Below are positions 17,030-25,149 of a DNA stretch of 37,560 nt, one piece after another (position 1 is the stretch's first letter; each line of letters begins with the position of its first letter). The translations under genes were made by a program, and so were the position numbers. The notes under the pieces were generated by a model. The model was not told where the DNA came from and searched no databases. It saw nothing but the letters and a program-made list of their open reading frames with translations. This stretch comes from Comamonadaceae bacterium (GTDB lineage: Bacteria > Pseudomonadota > Gammaproteobacteria > Burkholderiales > Burkholderiaceae_C), in the NCBI GenBank assembly GCA_947458415.1, contig CANGZG010000001.1, positions 1-37,560 of the forward strand, in the 5' to 3' direction.

Positions 17030-18051
17030 GCGCCGAGCACTTCCTCAAGCGCGCGTTGCACGCGCGCGCCCGAACCGGTGTCATCCAACGGATTGCGTCG
17101 CAAACGGTGACGCAAAGCCAAGGGTGCGATGTGTCGCAGGTGCTCGGTGGTGACCGACTTTTTGCCCAAGATGGCAGCGTACGCGCGGCTCGCACGCATC
17201 AATGTGAGCTCGGCACGCAATCCGTCCGTGCCGAGTTTTTGGCACAACTGCGCGCAGGTGCGCAACAAGTCATCGCTGGTTTGCACTTTCTCCAACCCCT
17301 TGCGCGCTTTGAGAATGTGTTTGCGCAGCAACTCGTTGTCAGCGGCGTAGCTTTCTCTGAAGGCTTGCGGGTCACGTTCGAACGCATCACGCCGCTTGAT
17401 CACCAACACGCGTTGGTCCAAATCTTGGGGCGTGCGAACTTCAACTGACAAACCAAACCGGTCGAGCAATTGAGGGCGCAGTTCACCTTCTTCCGGGTTG
17501 CCGCTGCCGACCAATACAAAACGTGCAGGATGGCGAATGCTCAAGCCCTCGCGCTCCACCACGTTTTCGCCGGAGGCAGCCACATCGATCAGCAAATCGA
17601 CCAAATGGTCTTCCAGCAAATTGACTTCGTCGATGTACAAAAAACCTCGGTTGGCTTGCGCCAACAAACCCGGAGAAAAAGCTTTGACGCCTTGGCTGAG
17701 TGCTTGCTCCAAATCGAGCGCACCGACCACGCGGTCTTCGGTGGCACCCAAGGGCAAATCGATGACCGGCACAGGCTTGCTTTCGGTGGCCACTTTGCTG
17801 CCCGATTTCCATCGGCTGCAATCGGGGCAAGCGGCCAAAGCACTTTGCGGGTCGCAGCCGTAGGCGCAACCTTTGACCACTTGGATGGGGGGAAGCAAAT
17901 CCGCCAACGCTCTCACGGCGGTGGATTTGCCTGTGCCACGGTCGCCCAAGGCGAGGACGCCACCCACTTTGGGGTCGACAGCGACGATTTGAATCGCCAG
18001 TTTCATGTCGTCCTGGCCGACGATGGCAGAGAAGGGGAAGGGAATGGCCAT
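17026..18051 (-). CDS. bchI: BchI, Mg-chelatase ATPase subunit
   Basis: A 341-residue AAA+ ATPase. Walker A GDRGTGKST is at residues 36-44, Walker B FLYIDEVNLL at 137-146, and the family-specific PLGATEDRVVGALD at about 100-113. Four cysteines (C62, C66, C75, C78) fall in the variable loop before it. BchI rings associate with BchD and use ATP to drive Mg insertion. The ATG at 18051 lies 70 bases after the bchH stop codon. Another promoter in that gap cannot be excluded, but none is evident. Confidence 0.97.
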   Translation of the reverse strand: MAIPFPFSAIVGQDDMKLAIQIVAVDPKVGGVLALGDRGTGKSTAVRALADLLPPIQVVKGCAYGCDPQSALAACPDCSRWKSGSKVATESKPVPVIDLPLGATEDRVVGALDLEQALSQGVKAFSPGLLAQANRGFLYIDEVNLLEDHLVDLLIDVAASGENVVEREGLSIRHPARFVLVGSGNPEEGELRPQLLDRFGLSVEVRTPQDLDQRVLVIKRRDAFERDPQAFRESYAADNELLRKHILKARKGLEKVQTSDDLLRTCAQLCQKLGTDGLRAELTLMRASRAYAAILGKKSVTTEHLRHIAPLALRHRLRRNPLDDTGSGARVQRALEEVLGA

Positions 18052-18121
18052 GGGTGGATCTTACGAAAGGCGCACAGCAAGCTGTTCGCCATGCAGTATC
18101 AAGAAAAAATCAAGGCGAGCG

Positions 18122-21100
18122 TCAGTTCGGGGCAGGTTCGTACACACCTTCTAAGCGGTCTTCCAGTTCGTCACTGGCTTGTTGGAGTTGTCGCAGCGTG
18201 TCCGCGTCGGGCGTCCAATACGAACGCGCAGACGCTTCGATCAAGCGGTTGGCCAATCGGGCAGAAGCGGTGGGGTTGAGTTTGGCCAGACGCTCGCGCA
18301 TTTCAGGGTTGAGCACAAAGGTCTCGGAGAGTTGTTTGTACACCCAAGGCTGCACTTGTCCGGTGGTGGCCGACCATCCCATGGTGTTGGTGATGTGCAC
18401 TTCAATTTGCCGCACACCTTCATAGCCGTGTTCGAGCATGCCTTCGTACCACTTCGGGTTGAGCATGCGGGTGCGGGTTTCCAGCGCCACTTGCTCGGAC
18501 AAACTGCGCACCGTGCCGTCGCCTCGGGTCTGGTCACCGATGTACACCGGCGTGTTGTCGCTGCCGCCTTTGGCTTGCCGCACCGCGCGGGTGATGCCGC
18601 CCAGCGTGTCGAAATAGTTGTCCACCGTGGTGACGCCGAGTTCCACCGATTCCAAGTTTTGGTAGGTGAGTTGGACATCGGCCAGCGCGCTTTTGAGCAA
18701 GCCTGGGTGCGACACCGGTTGACCACTCACGCCAAAAGCGAACCCTTTGCGTGAGGTGTAGGCATTGGCCAATTCGTCCTCGTCATCCCAGCAACCGTTG
18801 TCAACCAAGTGGTTGACATTGGCGCCGTATGTGCCGTCGGCATTGCCAAACACACGCAAGGCTGCGGTTGCCATGTCGCATTGGTGTGCTTGTTGGTAAG
18901 CCAAGGCGTGTTTGCGGATGAAGTTGTGTTCTTCCGGTTCATCGGCTTGCGCGGCCAGCAACGCGGCTTGCGCGAGCATTTTGATTTGCAATGGCAACAG
19001 GTCGCGGAAGATGCCCGAGAGCGTGACCACCACGTCGATGCGCGGGCGGCCTAATTCGGCCAAGGGAATCAACTGCGCGCCAACCAGGCGACCGTAGCTG
19101 TCAAAGCGTGGCTTGGCACCAAGCAAACGCAGAGCTTGACCGATTTGGCTGCCTTCGGATTTCAGGTTGTCACTGCCCCACAGCACGATCGCGATCGACT
19201 CGGGCAAGGGGTTGCCGTCTTCCATGAAACGCGCGATCAATTTGTCCGCTTGGCGCGCACCGTCTTGCACCGCAAATGCGCTCGGAATGCGAAACGGGTC
19301 AAAGCCGTGCAGGTTGCGTCCCGTGGGCAACACCTCTGGCGTGCGGATCAAATCGCCACCAGGGGCAGGGCGAATGTAACGGCCATCCAGCGCGTTCAAC
19401 AGACCTTCAATTTCGCTGTTCTTGCCCATCAACGCATGGGTACTGACCAAGGTATCGAACAATTTGTCGCGCTCAGGCGAGACAGCCAAACCGCTCAACT
19501 CGGCGGCCTGCGCTGCGCTGCTGCCGTCGACGATGGCAGCAATGGCCTGCGGCGCGATCTCACCCAGGGCGTGACTGTCGGCCATGGCGCCGAGCATGTT
19601 CAGGTATTGCTCGCGCACATACGGTTTGCCCACCACATGCAAGCCGTGCGGAATCAAGGTGTATTCCAGTTCGAGCATTTGCACGGACAGCCGTTCGATG
19701 GCTTGGTTCACTTGCGTCAAACCCTCTGCATCCGCCACGGCCCACAGTGGTTCGGCGGGTGCCAAGTCGATGGCAGCGGCCTGTGCTTGAATCAATTCAG
19801 CCAGACTGCCCATGTCGCCCATTTCAGCAGGGCTGAGGTTGCGCCAACGGTCGATCGAGGCTTTGAGGTCAATCAGGCCGCTGTACAAACCGGCTTCTTC
19901 GACGGTCGGCGACAAATAACTGATCAGCGTGGCGCCGCCTCTGCGCTTGGCAATCGCGCCTTCTGACGGGTTGTTGGCGGCGTACAAATAAAAGTTGGGC
20001 AAATCGTCGATCAAACGGTCCGGCCAGCAACTGCCTGCCAAGCCGGTTTGTTTGCCCGGCATGAACTCGAGTGAGCCGTGGGTGCCGAAATGCAAAACCG
20101 CGTGCGCGGCGAAGTCTTCACGCAAATAGCGGTAGAAGGCTGAGAACGCATGGGTGGGCGCAAAGCCACCCTCGAACAACAAGCGCATCGGGTCGCCCTC
20201 GTAACCGAAGGCGGGTTGCACAGTGACCAACAGGTTGCCAAATTGGTGACCCAGCACAAAAATAGATTCACCGTTGGACAACAACTTGCCCGGTGCGGGC
20301 CCCCAATGGGCTTCGATGTCGGCCAAGTAGCGCTCGCGTCGCACATGGTCTTGCGCCGAGATCAACGTGTGCACGTTCGCGTCAGCGCCGTATTGCAAAC
20401 GGTTGCCTTCCAAAATGCTTTGTTCGAGTGCTTCGCATGACGCGGGCAGGTCCACGCTGTAGCCTTGCGCTTTCATGGCTTTCATGGTGTTGTAGAGCGA
20501 CTCGAACACGGCCAAGTAAGCCGCTGTGCCCGTGTTGCCTGCGTTGGGCGGAAAATTGAAGATGACCATCGCGACACGCCGTTGTGCACGTTCACTGCGA
20601 CGCAACGCCACCAACTTGGCCACCCGCATCGCCAACATGGCTGTGCGCTCGGTGCAGGTGAACATGTCTTCTTGGTGATGGTCTTTGGTGAAGGTGCAGC
20701 GTTGGTGGCAACCGGTGCAAGTCACCCCCTCGGCGCCGGGGCGACCGCCATACACCATGGGCACCACCGAGCCGTCCAACTCTGGGATGGCGATCATGAT
20801 GGTGGACTCCACCGGCAGCAAGCCACGGCTGGAACCGCCCCATTGGTCCAGTGTTTGAAATTCGACCGGATGGGCGGCGATGTACGGCACGTCCAATCTG
20901 CCCAAAATTTCTTCGGCGGCATGTGCGTCGTTGTAGGCGGGTCCGCCCACCAACGAAAACCCGGTGAGGGAAATCACTGCGTCAACCGTGCATTGGCCGT
21001 CTTTGATGAAAAACGCTTCGATGGCAGGGCGTGAATCCAAGCCCGTGGCAAACACGGGTACCGCTTGCAAGCCTTGCACTTCCAGCGCAGCGATGACCGC

Positions 21101-21913
21101 GTCGTAATGTTGCGTGTTGCTCGCGATCAAGTAAGAGCGCAACAACAGCACACCCACCCGGCCTTTGGCCACTGGCGGTTTGACCATCTGTGGCAATTGC
21201 GCCAAATCGGCATGCAAACGCGGTTGCATGCGCGGGTGGTAGACGCCAACCTCTGGGTACTCTGCAGGCGAGGCGACTTTGATCGCTGCGGATTTCTCCG
21301 GCAGTGCGTGTTTGGCATATCGGTCGACCAAATACAGCACCAGGTTGTGGATGTTTTCTTGCGAGCCGCCCAACCAATATTGCAAAGTGAGAAAGTAGGC
21401 ACGCAAATCTTGTGCGGTGCCGGGGACGAAACGCAAAATTTGGGGCAAGCGGCGCAGCATTTTCATTTGGCGCGCGCCAGCCGAAGCGTCTTGCCCTGCT
21501 TGCGGTTTGCTGCCACGCAATTTTTTCAAGAACGCCATCGGACCGGTGCTGGGTTTGCCCATGTCCAACTTGCCCATGCGGGTGAGTTTGACCACCTCTG
21601 CAGCGGACATGATGCAAACCATGGCCGTGCAGTTGTCGCGTCGCGCTTGCAAGTCGGGCAAAATCGGGAGGAAGTGGTCTTCCAAAAACAACATGCTCAC
21701 CACGATGATGTCAGCGCTGGCAATGTCCGCTTGGCAACGCGTCAGTTTGTGTGCGTCAGCGGCGTATTCGGACGCGGAATGGATGGCAAAGCTCAGACCA
21801 GGCACTTGCCGCACCAAGGCATTGCGAGCTTTGATGGCCGCGCTGTTGAGGTGCGTGTCCATGGTCAGGATGACCACTTTGACAGAACTGCTCGCTGAAG
21901 ATGAATGGGCCAT
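18122..21913 (-). CDS. bchH: BchH, Mg-chelatase catalytic subunit
   Basis: A protein of about 1263 residues of the CobN/BchH family, which binds protoporphyrin IX and inserts Mg. It opens with VKVVILTMDTHLNSAAIKA and contains family landmarks such as FGTHGSLEFMPGKQ, YSGLIDLKASIDRWR and the C-terminal NPKWYEGMLEHGYEGVR. Length fits the family. I use the ATG at 21913; a TTG at 21934 would add seven residues, and neither start has a clear ribosome binding site. A PpsR-type box lies 40 bases upstream. bchH heads an H-I-D-O unit here instead of lying between bchB and bchL. Confidence 0.96.
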   Translation of the reverse strand: MAHSSSASSSVKVVILTMDTHLNSAAIKARNALVRQVPGLSFAIHSASEYAADAHKLTRCQADIASADIIVVSMLFLEDHFLPILPDLQARRDNCTAMVCIMSAAEVVKLTRMGKLDMGKPSTGPMAFLKKLRGSKPQAGQDASAGARQMKMLRRLPQILRFVPGTAQDLRAYFLTLQYWLGGSQENIHNLVLYLVDRYAKHALPEKSAAIKVASPAEYPEVGVYHPRMQPRLHADLAQLPQMVKPPVAKGRVGVLLLRSYLIASNTQHYDAVIAALEVQGLQAVPVFATGLDSRPAIEAFFIKDGQCTVDAVISLTGFSLVGGPAYNDAHAAEEILGRLDVPYIAAHPVEFQTLDQWGGSSRGLLPVESTIMIAIPELDGSVVPMVYGGRPGAEGVTCTGCHQRCTFTKDHHQEDMFTCTERTAMLAMRVAKLVALRRSERAQRRVAMVIFNFPPNAGNTGTAAYLAVFESLYNTMKAMKAQGYSVDLPASCEALEQSILEGNRLQYGADANVHTLISAQDHVRRERYLADIEAHWGPAPGKLLSNGESIFVLGHQFGNLLVTVQPAFGYEGDPMRLLFEGGFAPTHAFSAFYRYLREDFAAHAVLHFGTHGSLEFMPGKQTGLAGSCWPDRLIDDLPNFYLYAANNPSEGAIAKRRGGATLISYLSPTVEEAGLYSGLIDLKASIDRWRNLSPAEMGDMGSLAELIQAQAAAIDLAPAEPLWAVADAEGLTQVNQAIERLSVQMLELEYTLIPHGLHVVGKPYVREQYLNMLGAMADSHALGEIAPQAIAAIVDGSSAAQAAELSGLAVSPERDKLFDTLVSTHALMGKNSEIEGLLNALDGRYIRPAPGGDLIRTPEVLPTGRNLHGFDPFRIPSAFAVQDGARQADKLIARFMEDGNPLPESIAIVLWGSDNLKSEGSQIGQALRLLGAKPRFDSYGRLVGAQLIPLAELGRPRIDVVVTLSGIFRDLLPLQIKMLAQAALLAAQADEPEEHNFIRKHALAYQQAHQCDMATAALRVFGNADGTYGANVNHLVDNGCWDDEDELANAYTSRKGFAFGVSGQPVSHPGLLKSALADVQLTYQNLESVELGVTTVDNYFDTLGGITRAVRQAKGGSDNTPVYIGDQTRGDGTVRSLSEQVALETRTRMLNPKWYEGMLEHGYEGVRQIEVHITNTMGWSATTGQVQPWVYKQLSETFVLNPEMRERLAKLNPTASARLANRLIEASARSYWTPDADTLRQLQQASDELEDRLEGVYEPAPN

Positions 21914-21953
21914 GCGGTTGTTGTGTGGCGGCAAATCGGATCGTGATTGAATG

Positions 21954-21971
21954 TGTCAATTGAAGTTGACA
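21954..21971. promoter_or_regulatory. PpsR/CrtJ-type box, bchH/tspO spacer
   Basis: TGTCAATTGAAGTTGACA is an exact TGT-N12-ACA match and a near-perfect inverted repeat. Read on the minus strand it is base-for-base identical to the box before dxs (23133-23150). It lies 40 bases before the bchH ATG and 58 bases before the tspO ATG, so it could control both directions. Confidence 0.8.
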
Positions 21972-21998
21972 TTACAAGATGTCTTGAAGAATTTCTAA

Positions 21999-22011
21999 CT
22001 AGGGAAAACCC
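21999..22011 (-). promoter_or_regulatory. Recurrent GGGTTTTCCCTAG element, bchH/tspO spacer
   Basis: On the minus strand this is GGGTTTTCCCTAG, identical to 8811-8823. In the bchH direction it is followed 27 bases later by the PpsR box, the same order as at aerR. It ends 18 bases before the tspO ATG, so it may lie within the tspO leader or promoter. No factor is known to me. Confidence 0.45.
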
Positions 22012-22029
22012 TTTAAAACGGAAAATACG

Positions 22030-22575
22030 ATGAATGACTTTGACAGAACCGGTTCGGCGAGCGCTGCGACAGCGTTGAGCCGCAGTTCACCCAACATCAA
22101 GACCCATTGGCGCAGTTTGCTGGTGGCGTTCGTGGTCAGTTTCGCCGTGGCGGGCATCGGTTCGTGGCTGACTGTCTTGGATGCCTGGTATTTCCAACTC
22201 AAACAACCGCCTTGGAAACCACCTGACGCCGCATTTGGCGCCATTTGGTCAACGATTTTCAGTTTGTGCGCGATCAGCGCTTGGATGGGGTGGCATGCCT
22301 GTTTGTCAGGCCAAGAGCGTTTTCAGTGGCTGGCTTTGTGGGCGCTGAACGCGTTTTGCAATGTGTTTTGGAGCGTCATTTATTTCAAATGGCACCGGCC
22401 AGATTGGTCGCTGATTGAACTTTTGTTTTTATGGCAAAGCATTTTTTTATTGATAATATTTATTTACCCGCGCCGCCGTGCTGCCGCGCTGTTGTTGCTG
22501 CCCTATGGGGTGTGGGTCACCACCGCCGGGTTTTTAAACCATTCGACCATTTCGCTCAACGGCCCGTTTGGCTGA
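22030..22575 (+). CDS. tspO: TspO/MBR-family tryptophan-rich sensory protein
   Basis: A 181-residue protein with five membrane helices and the TspO landmarks: WYFQLKQPPWKPPDAAFG near residues 53-70, ALNAFCNVFWSVIYF in the middle and WVTTAGFLNHSTISLN near the C-terminus. In Rhodobacter, TspO sits in the outer membrane, binds tetrapyrrole intermediates and dampens photosynthesis gene expression through PpsR/AppA. It is divergent from bchH across a PpsR-type box, which suggests a link to porphyrin supply. The N-terminal 30 residues before the first helix are longer than usual. Confidence 0.93.
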   Translation: MNDFDRTGSASAATALSRSSPNIKTHWRSLLVAFVVSFAVAGIGSWLTVLDAWYFQLKQPPWKPPDAAFGAIWSTIFSLCAISAWMGWHACLSGQERFQWLALWALNAFCNVFWSVIYFKWHRPDWSLIELLFLWQSIFLLIIFIYPRRRAAALLLLPYGVWVTTAGFLNHSTISLNGPFG

Positions 22576-22704
22576 CGGGCTGTCGCTTTACTTGAGCGTC
22601 AACCTAGGGTATCTGTCATCCGTTGTGGGTGCATACCGCGGTGTAAGCAAGAATACCGGGGTAGTTCCCCACTCGGGGCCATTTCAATCATCGGAGATAT
22701 TCAT

Positions 22705-23010
22705 ATGACAAGTCGTCGCGAATTCGTAGTTCAGCTCGGCGTGGGTGCCACAGCTTTGTTGGCTGGTGGCCAAGTGTTTGCACAAGCCATGGTGGACGAA
22801 AAAGATGGACAGGCCGCGGCCCTGGGTTACAAAGCCGACACCAGCAAAGTCGATAACAAAAAATTTGCCTCACACAAATCAGACCAAAACTGTGCCAACT
22901 GCGCGTTGTTCCAAGGCAAAGCCAGTGACAAAGCGGGCGGTTGTCCTTTGTTTGCAGGCAAAAATGTGGCAGCTGCCGGTTGGTGCAGTGCCTGGGCCAA
23001 AAAAGGCTGA
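22705..23010 (+). CDS. hip: High-potential iron-sulfur protein (HiPIP)
   Basis: A 101-residue precursor with a Tat signal (TSRREFVVQLGVGATALL, cleavage expected after AQA). The mature part carries C63, C66, C80 and C94, spaced C-x2-C-x13-C-x13-C, the ligands of a high-potential 4Fe-4S cluster. HiPIP is a periplasmic electron carrier; in Rubrivivax and Rhodoferax it reduces the reaction-centre cytochrome. The ATG at 22705 is preceded by GGAG (22693-22696). The 129-base gap after tspO has no PpsR box. A rho-independent terminator follows the gene. Confidence 0.96.
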   Translation: MTSRREFVVQLGVGATALLAGGQVFAQAMVDEKDGQAAALGYKADTSKVDNKKFASHKSDQNCANCALFQGKASDKAGGCPLFAGKNVAAAGWCSAWAKKG

Positions 23011-23037
23011 TCCGGTTCTCGGTTTTCATTTTTCCCC

Positions 23038-23071
23038 AAACCCCTGTGGTCACAAGCCCCAGGGGTTTTTT
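23038..23071 (+). terminator. Rho-independent terminator after hip
   Basis: AAACCCCTG (23038-23046) pairs with CAGGGGTTT (23060-23068) across a 13-base loop, and the T run continues to 23071. This is a standard intrinsic terminator 28 bases after the hip stop codon. It separates hip from dxs. Confidence 0.85.
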
Positions 23072-23117
23072 GCATCCCACCGCGACTGACATGCGTTGGC
23101 AGGTGCTATGCTTGTCA

Positions 23118-23128
23118 GGGTATACCCC
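23118..23128 (+). promoter_or_regulatory. GGG-TATA-CCC element before dxs
   Basis: GGGTATACCCC has the same GGG-N4-CCC plan, with an AT-only centre, as the element at 8811-8823 and 21999-22011. It lies five bases before the PpsR box of dxs, the same order as at aerR and bchH. TATACC within it could instead be a -10-like hexamer, with TTGGCA (23096-23101) 19 bases upstream. Confidence 0.35.
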
Positions 23129-23132
23129 TTAT

Positions 23133-23150
23133 TGTCAACTTCAATTGACA
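23133..23150. promoter_or_regulatory. PpsR/CrtJ-type box upstream of dxs
   Basis: TGTCAACTTCAATTGACA is an exact TGT-N12-ACA match and identical to the bchH box in inverse orientation. It lies 60 bases before the dxs ATG, within the only non-coding stretch between the hip terminator and dxs. It predicts co-regulation of isoprenoid precursor supply with bacteriochlorophyll genes. Confidence 0.8.
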
Positions 23151-23210
23151 CATTTAAGCTAGTCGGTGAGTGCCCATTGCCCAGTGGCAACTACCGCAGG
23201 AGAAGGCCAC

Positions 23211-25109
23211 ATGACCCCATTGTTAGACAGTATCAAAACGCCTGCGGATGTCAGGCGGCTGTCCAGCGCGCAATTACCGACCTTGGCCAATGAGTTGCGC
23301 AGTTTCTTGATTGAAACCGTTGGCAAGACCGGCGGCCATTTCAGCTCGAATTTGGGCACGGTGGAATTGACCGTGGCTTTGCACCATGTGTTCAACACGC
23401 CCCATGATCGGTTGGTCTGGGATGTGGGGCACCAAACCTATCCTCACAAAATATTGACCGGTCGCCGCGATCGCATGGGCAGCCTGCGCCAACTCGGTGG
23501 CGTCGCCGGTTTCCCCAAGCGCGATGAAAGCGAGTACGACGCGTTCGGCACCGCGCATTCCTCCACCAGCATTTCTGCCGCGCTGGGCATGGCCATGGCG
23601 GCCAAACAAAAAGGCGAGCAGCGCCACTGCGTGGCCATCATCGGTGACGGCGCCATGACCGCTGGCATGGCCTTTGAGGCCATGAACAACGCAGGCGTGT
23701 CGGACTGCAACATGCTGGTCATCCTGAACGACAACGACATGTCCATCAGTCCACCCGTGGGCGCGCTGAACCGTTACTTGGCGCAATTGATGAGCGGGCG
23801 TTTTTACACCACCGCCAAAGAGGTCGGCCGTCAAGTGTTGAAAAACGCGCCGCCCTTGTTTGAACTCGCGCGTCGCTTAGAACACCAAACCAAGGGCTTG
23901 ATATTGCCAGCCACCTTGTTTGAAAAATTTGGTTTCAATTACATCGGGCCGATCGATGGCCACGATTTGGAAGCGTTGACTTCGACACTGCAAAACATCA
24001 AGCAGCTGAATGGCCCGCAGTTCTTGCATGTGGTCACCCGCAAAGGACAGGGCTACAAACTCGCCGAAGCCGATCCGATTGCCTACCACGGCCCCGGCAA
24101 ATTTGATCCCAAAGTGGGTTTGCTGCCGCCTGCCACGGCGCCCAAACACACATTCAGTCAGGTGTTTGGCCGGTGGTTGTGTGACATGGCCGAACAAGAC
24201 CCGCGGTTGGTTGCCATCACACCAGCCATGCGCGAAGGCTCGGGCATGGTCGAGTTCCATCAACGCTTCCCTGACCGTTACCACGATGTCGGCATTGCCG
24301 AACAACACGCACTCACGTTTGCAGCGGGTTTGGCTTGCGAAGGTTTGAAGCCAGTGGTGGCCATTTATTCCACGTTCTTGCAACGCGCCTACGACCAGTT
24401 GATCCATGATGTGGCCTTGCAAAAATTGCCCATGGTGCTGGCGCTTGACCGCGCCGGTATCGTCGGTGCTGACGGGCCAACGCACGCAGGTGTGTACGAC
24501 ATCCCGTTTTTACGTTGCGTGCCCCAAGTGAGTATTGCCTGTCCCGCAGATGAAAACGAATGCCGCATGCTGCTGAGCACCGCACATGCCCAAGACCACA
24601 CGGTGGCCGTGCGTTATCCCCGCGGTGCAGGGGCGGGCACGGCACAAGCCGCCGGCTTGACCAGCTTGCCGTTTGGCAAAGGCGAGATCCGCAGACAAGG
24701 TCAATCGGTGGCGATATTGGCGTTTGGCACCTTGCTGTACCCCGCGCTGCAAGCGGCCGAGGCGCTGAACGCCACAGTGGTGAACATGCGCTGGGCCAAA
24801 CCCTTGGACACCGAGTTGTTGCTTCAAGTGGCAGCCCATCACCAGGCCTTGGTCACGGTGGAAGAGGGCGCGCTCATGGGTGGGGCGGGTTCGGCGGTGC
24901 TCGAGGCTTTGCAAGACGCCCACATCAACTTGCCGGTGCTGCGAATCGGTGTGCCCGATGTGTTCACGGACCATGGCGACCCGAACAAAATCTTGGCCGG
25001 CTTGGGCTTGGATGCGGCAGGTATCGAAGGGTCTGTGCGCGGTCGCTTTAACCATTTGATCAGCACGGACGACAAGACCAACGCGGGCAATCTCAAATTG
25101 GTTGGCTGA
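23211..25109 (+). CDS. dxs: Dxs, 1-deoxy-D-xylulose-5-phosphate synthase
   Basis: A 632-residue thiamine-diphosphate enzyme of the MEP pathway, condensing pyruvate and glyceraldehyde 3-phosphate. The cofactor motif IGDGAMTAGMAFEAMNNAG starts at residue 144; VWDVGHQTYPHKILTGR and HDVGIAEQHALTFAAGLA are also typical. The ATG at 23211 has AGGAGAAGG just upstream (23198-23206). A GTG at 23166 is in frame but lies before this site. Its place in the PGC and its upstream PpsR box suggest an isozyme devoted to carotenoid and bacteriochlorophyll-tail synthesis. Whether a second, housekeeping dxs exists cannot be told from here. Confidence 0.97.
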   Translation: MTPLLDSIKTPADVRRLSSAQLPTLANELRSFLIETVGKTGGHFSSNLGTVELTVALHHVFNTPHDRLVWDVGHQTYPHKILTGRRDRMGSLRQLGGVAGFPKRDESEYDAFGTAHSSTSISAALGMAMAAKQKGEQRHCVAIIGDGAMTAGMAFEAMNNAGVSDCNMLVILNDNDMSISPPVGALNRYLAQLMSGRFYTTAKEVGRQVLKNAPPLFELARRLEHQTKGLILPATLFEKFGFNYIGPIDGHDLEALTSTLQNIKQLNGPQFLHVVTRKGQGYKLAEADPIAYHGPGKFDPKVGLLPPATAPKHTFSQVFGRWLCDMAEQDPRLVAITPAMREGSGMVEFHQRFPDRYHDVGIAEQHALTFAAGLACEGLKPVVAIYSTFLQRAYDQLIHDVALQKLPMVLALDRAGIVGADGPTHAGVYDIPFLRCVPQVSIACPADENECRMLLSTAHAQDHTVAVRYPRGAGAGTAQAAGLTSLPFGKGEIRRQGQSVAILAFGTLLYPALQAAEALNATVVNMRWAKPLDTELLLQVAAHHQALVTVEEGALMGGAGSAVLEALQDAHINLPVLRIGVPDVFTDHGDPNKILAGLGLDAAGIEGSVRGRFNHLISTDDKTNAGNLKLVG

Positions 25110-25149
25110 TAAAATTTTCGGCTTAACTTAACTGGATTGGAGTTCGCTC

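Noticed and set aside
22594..22680. CCTAGGGTATC and GGGGTAGTTCCCC before hip as further copies of the GGG-N4-CCC element
   Set aside because: Orientation or spacer length differs and no PpsR box is nearby.
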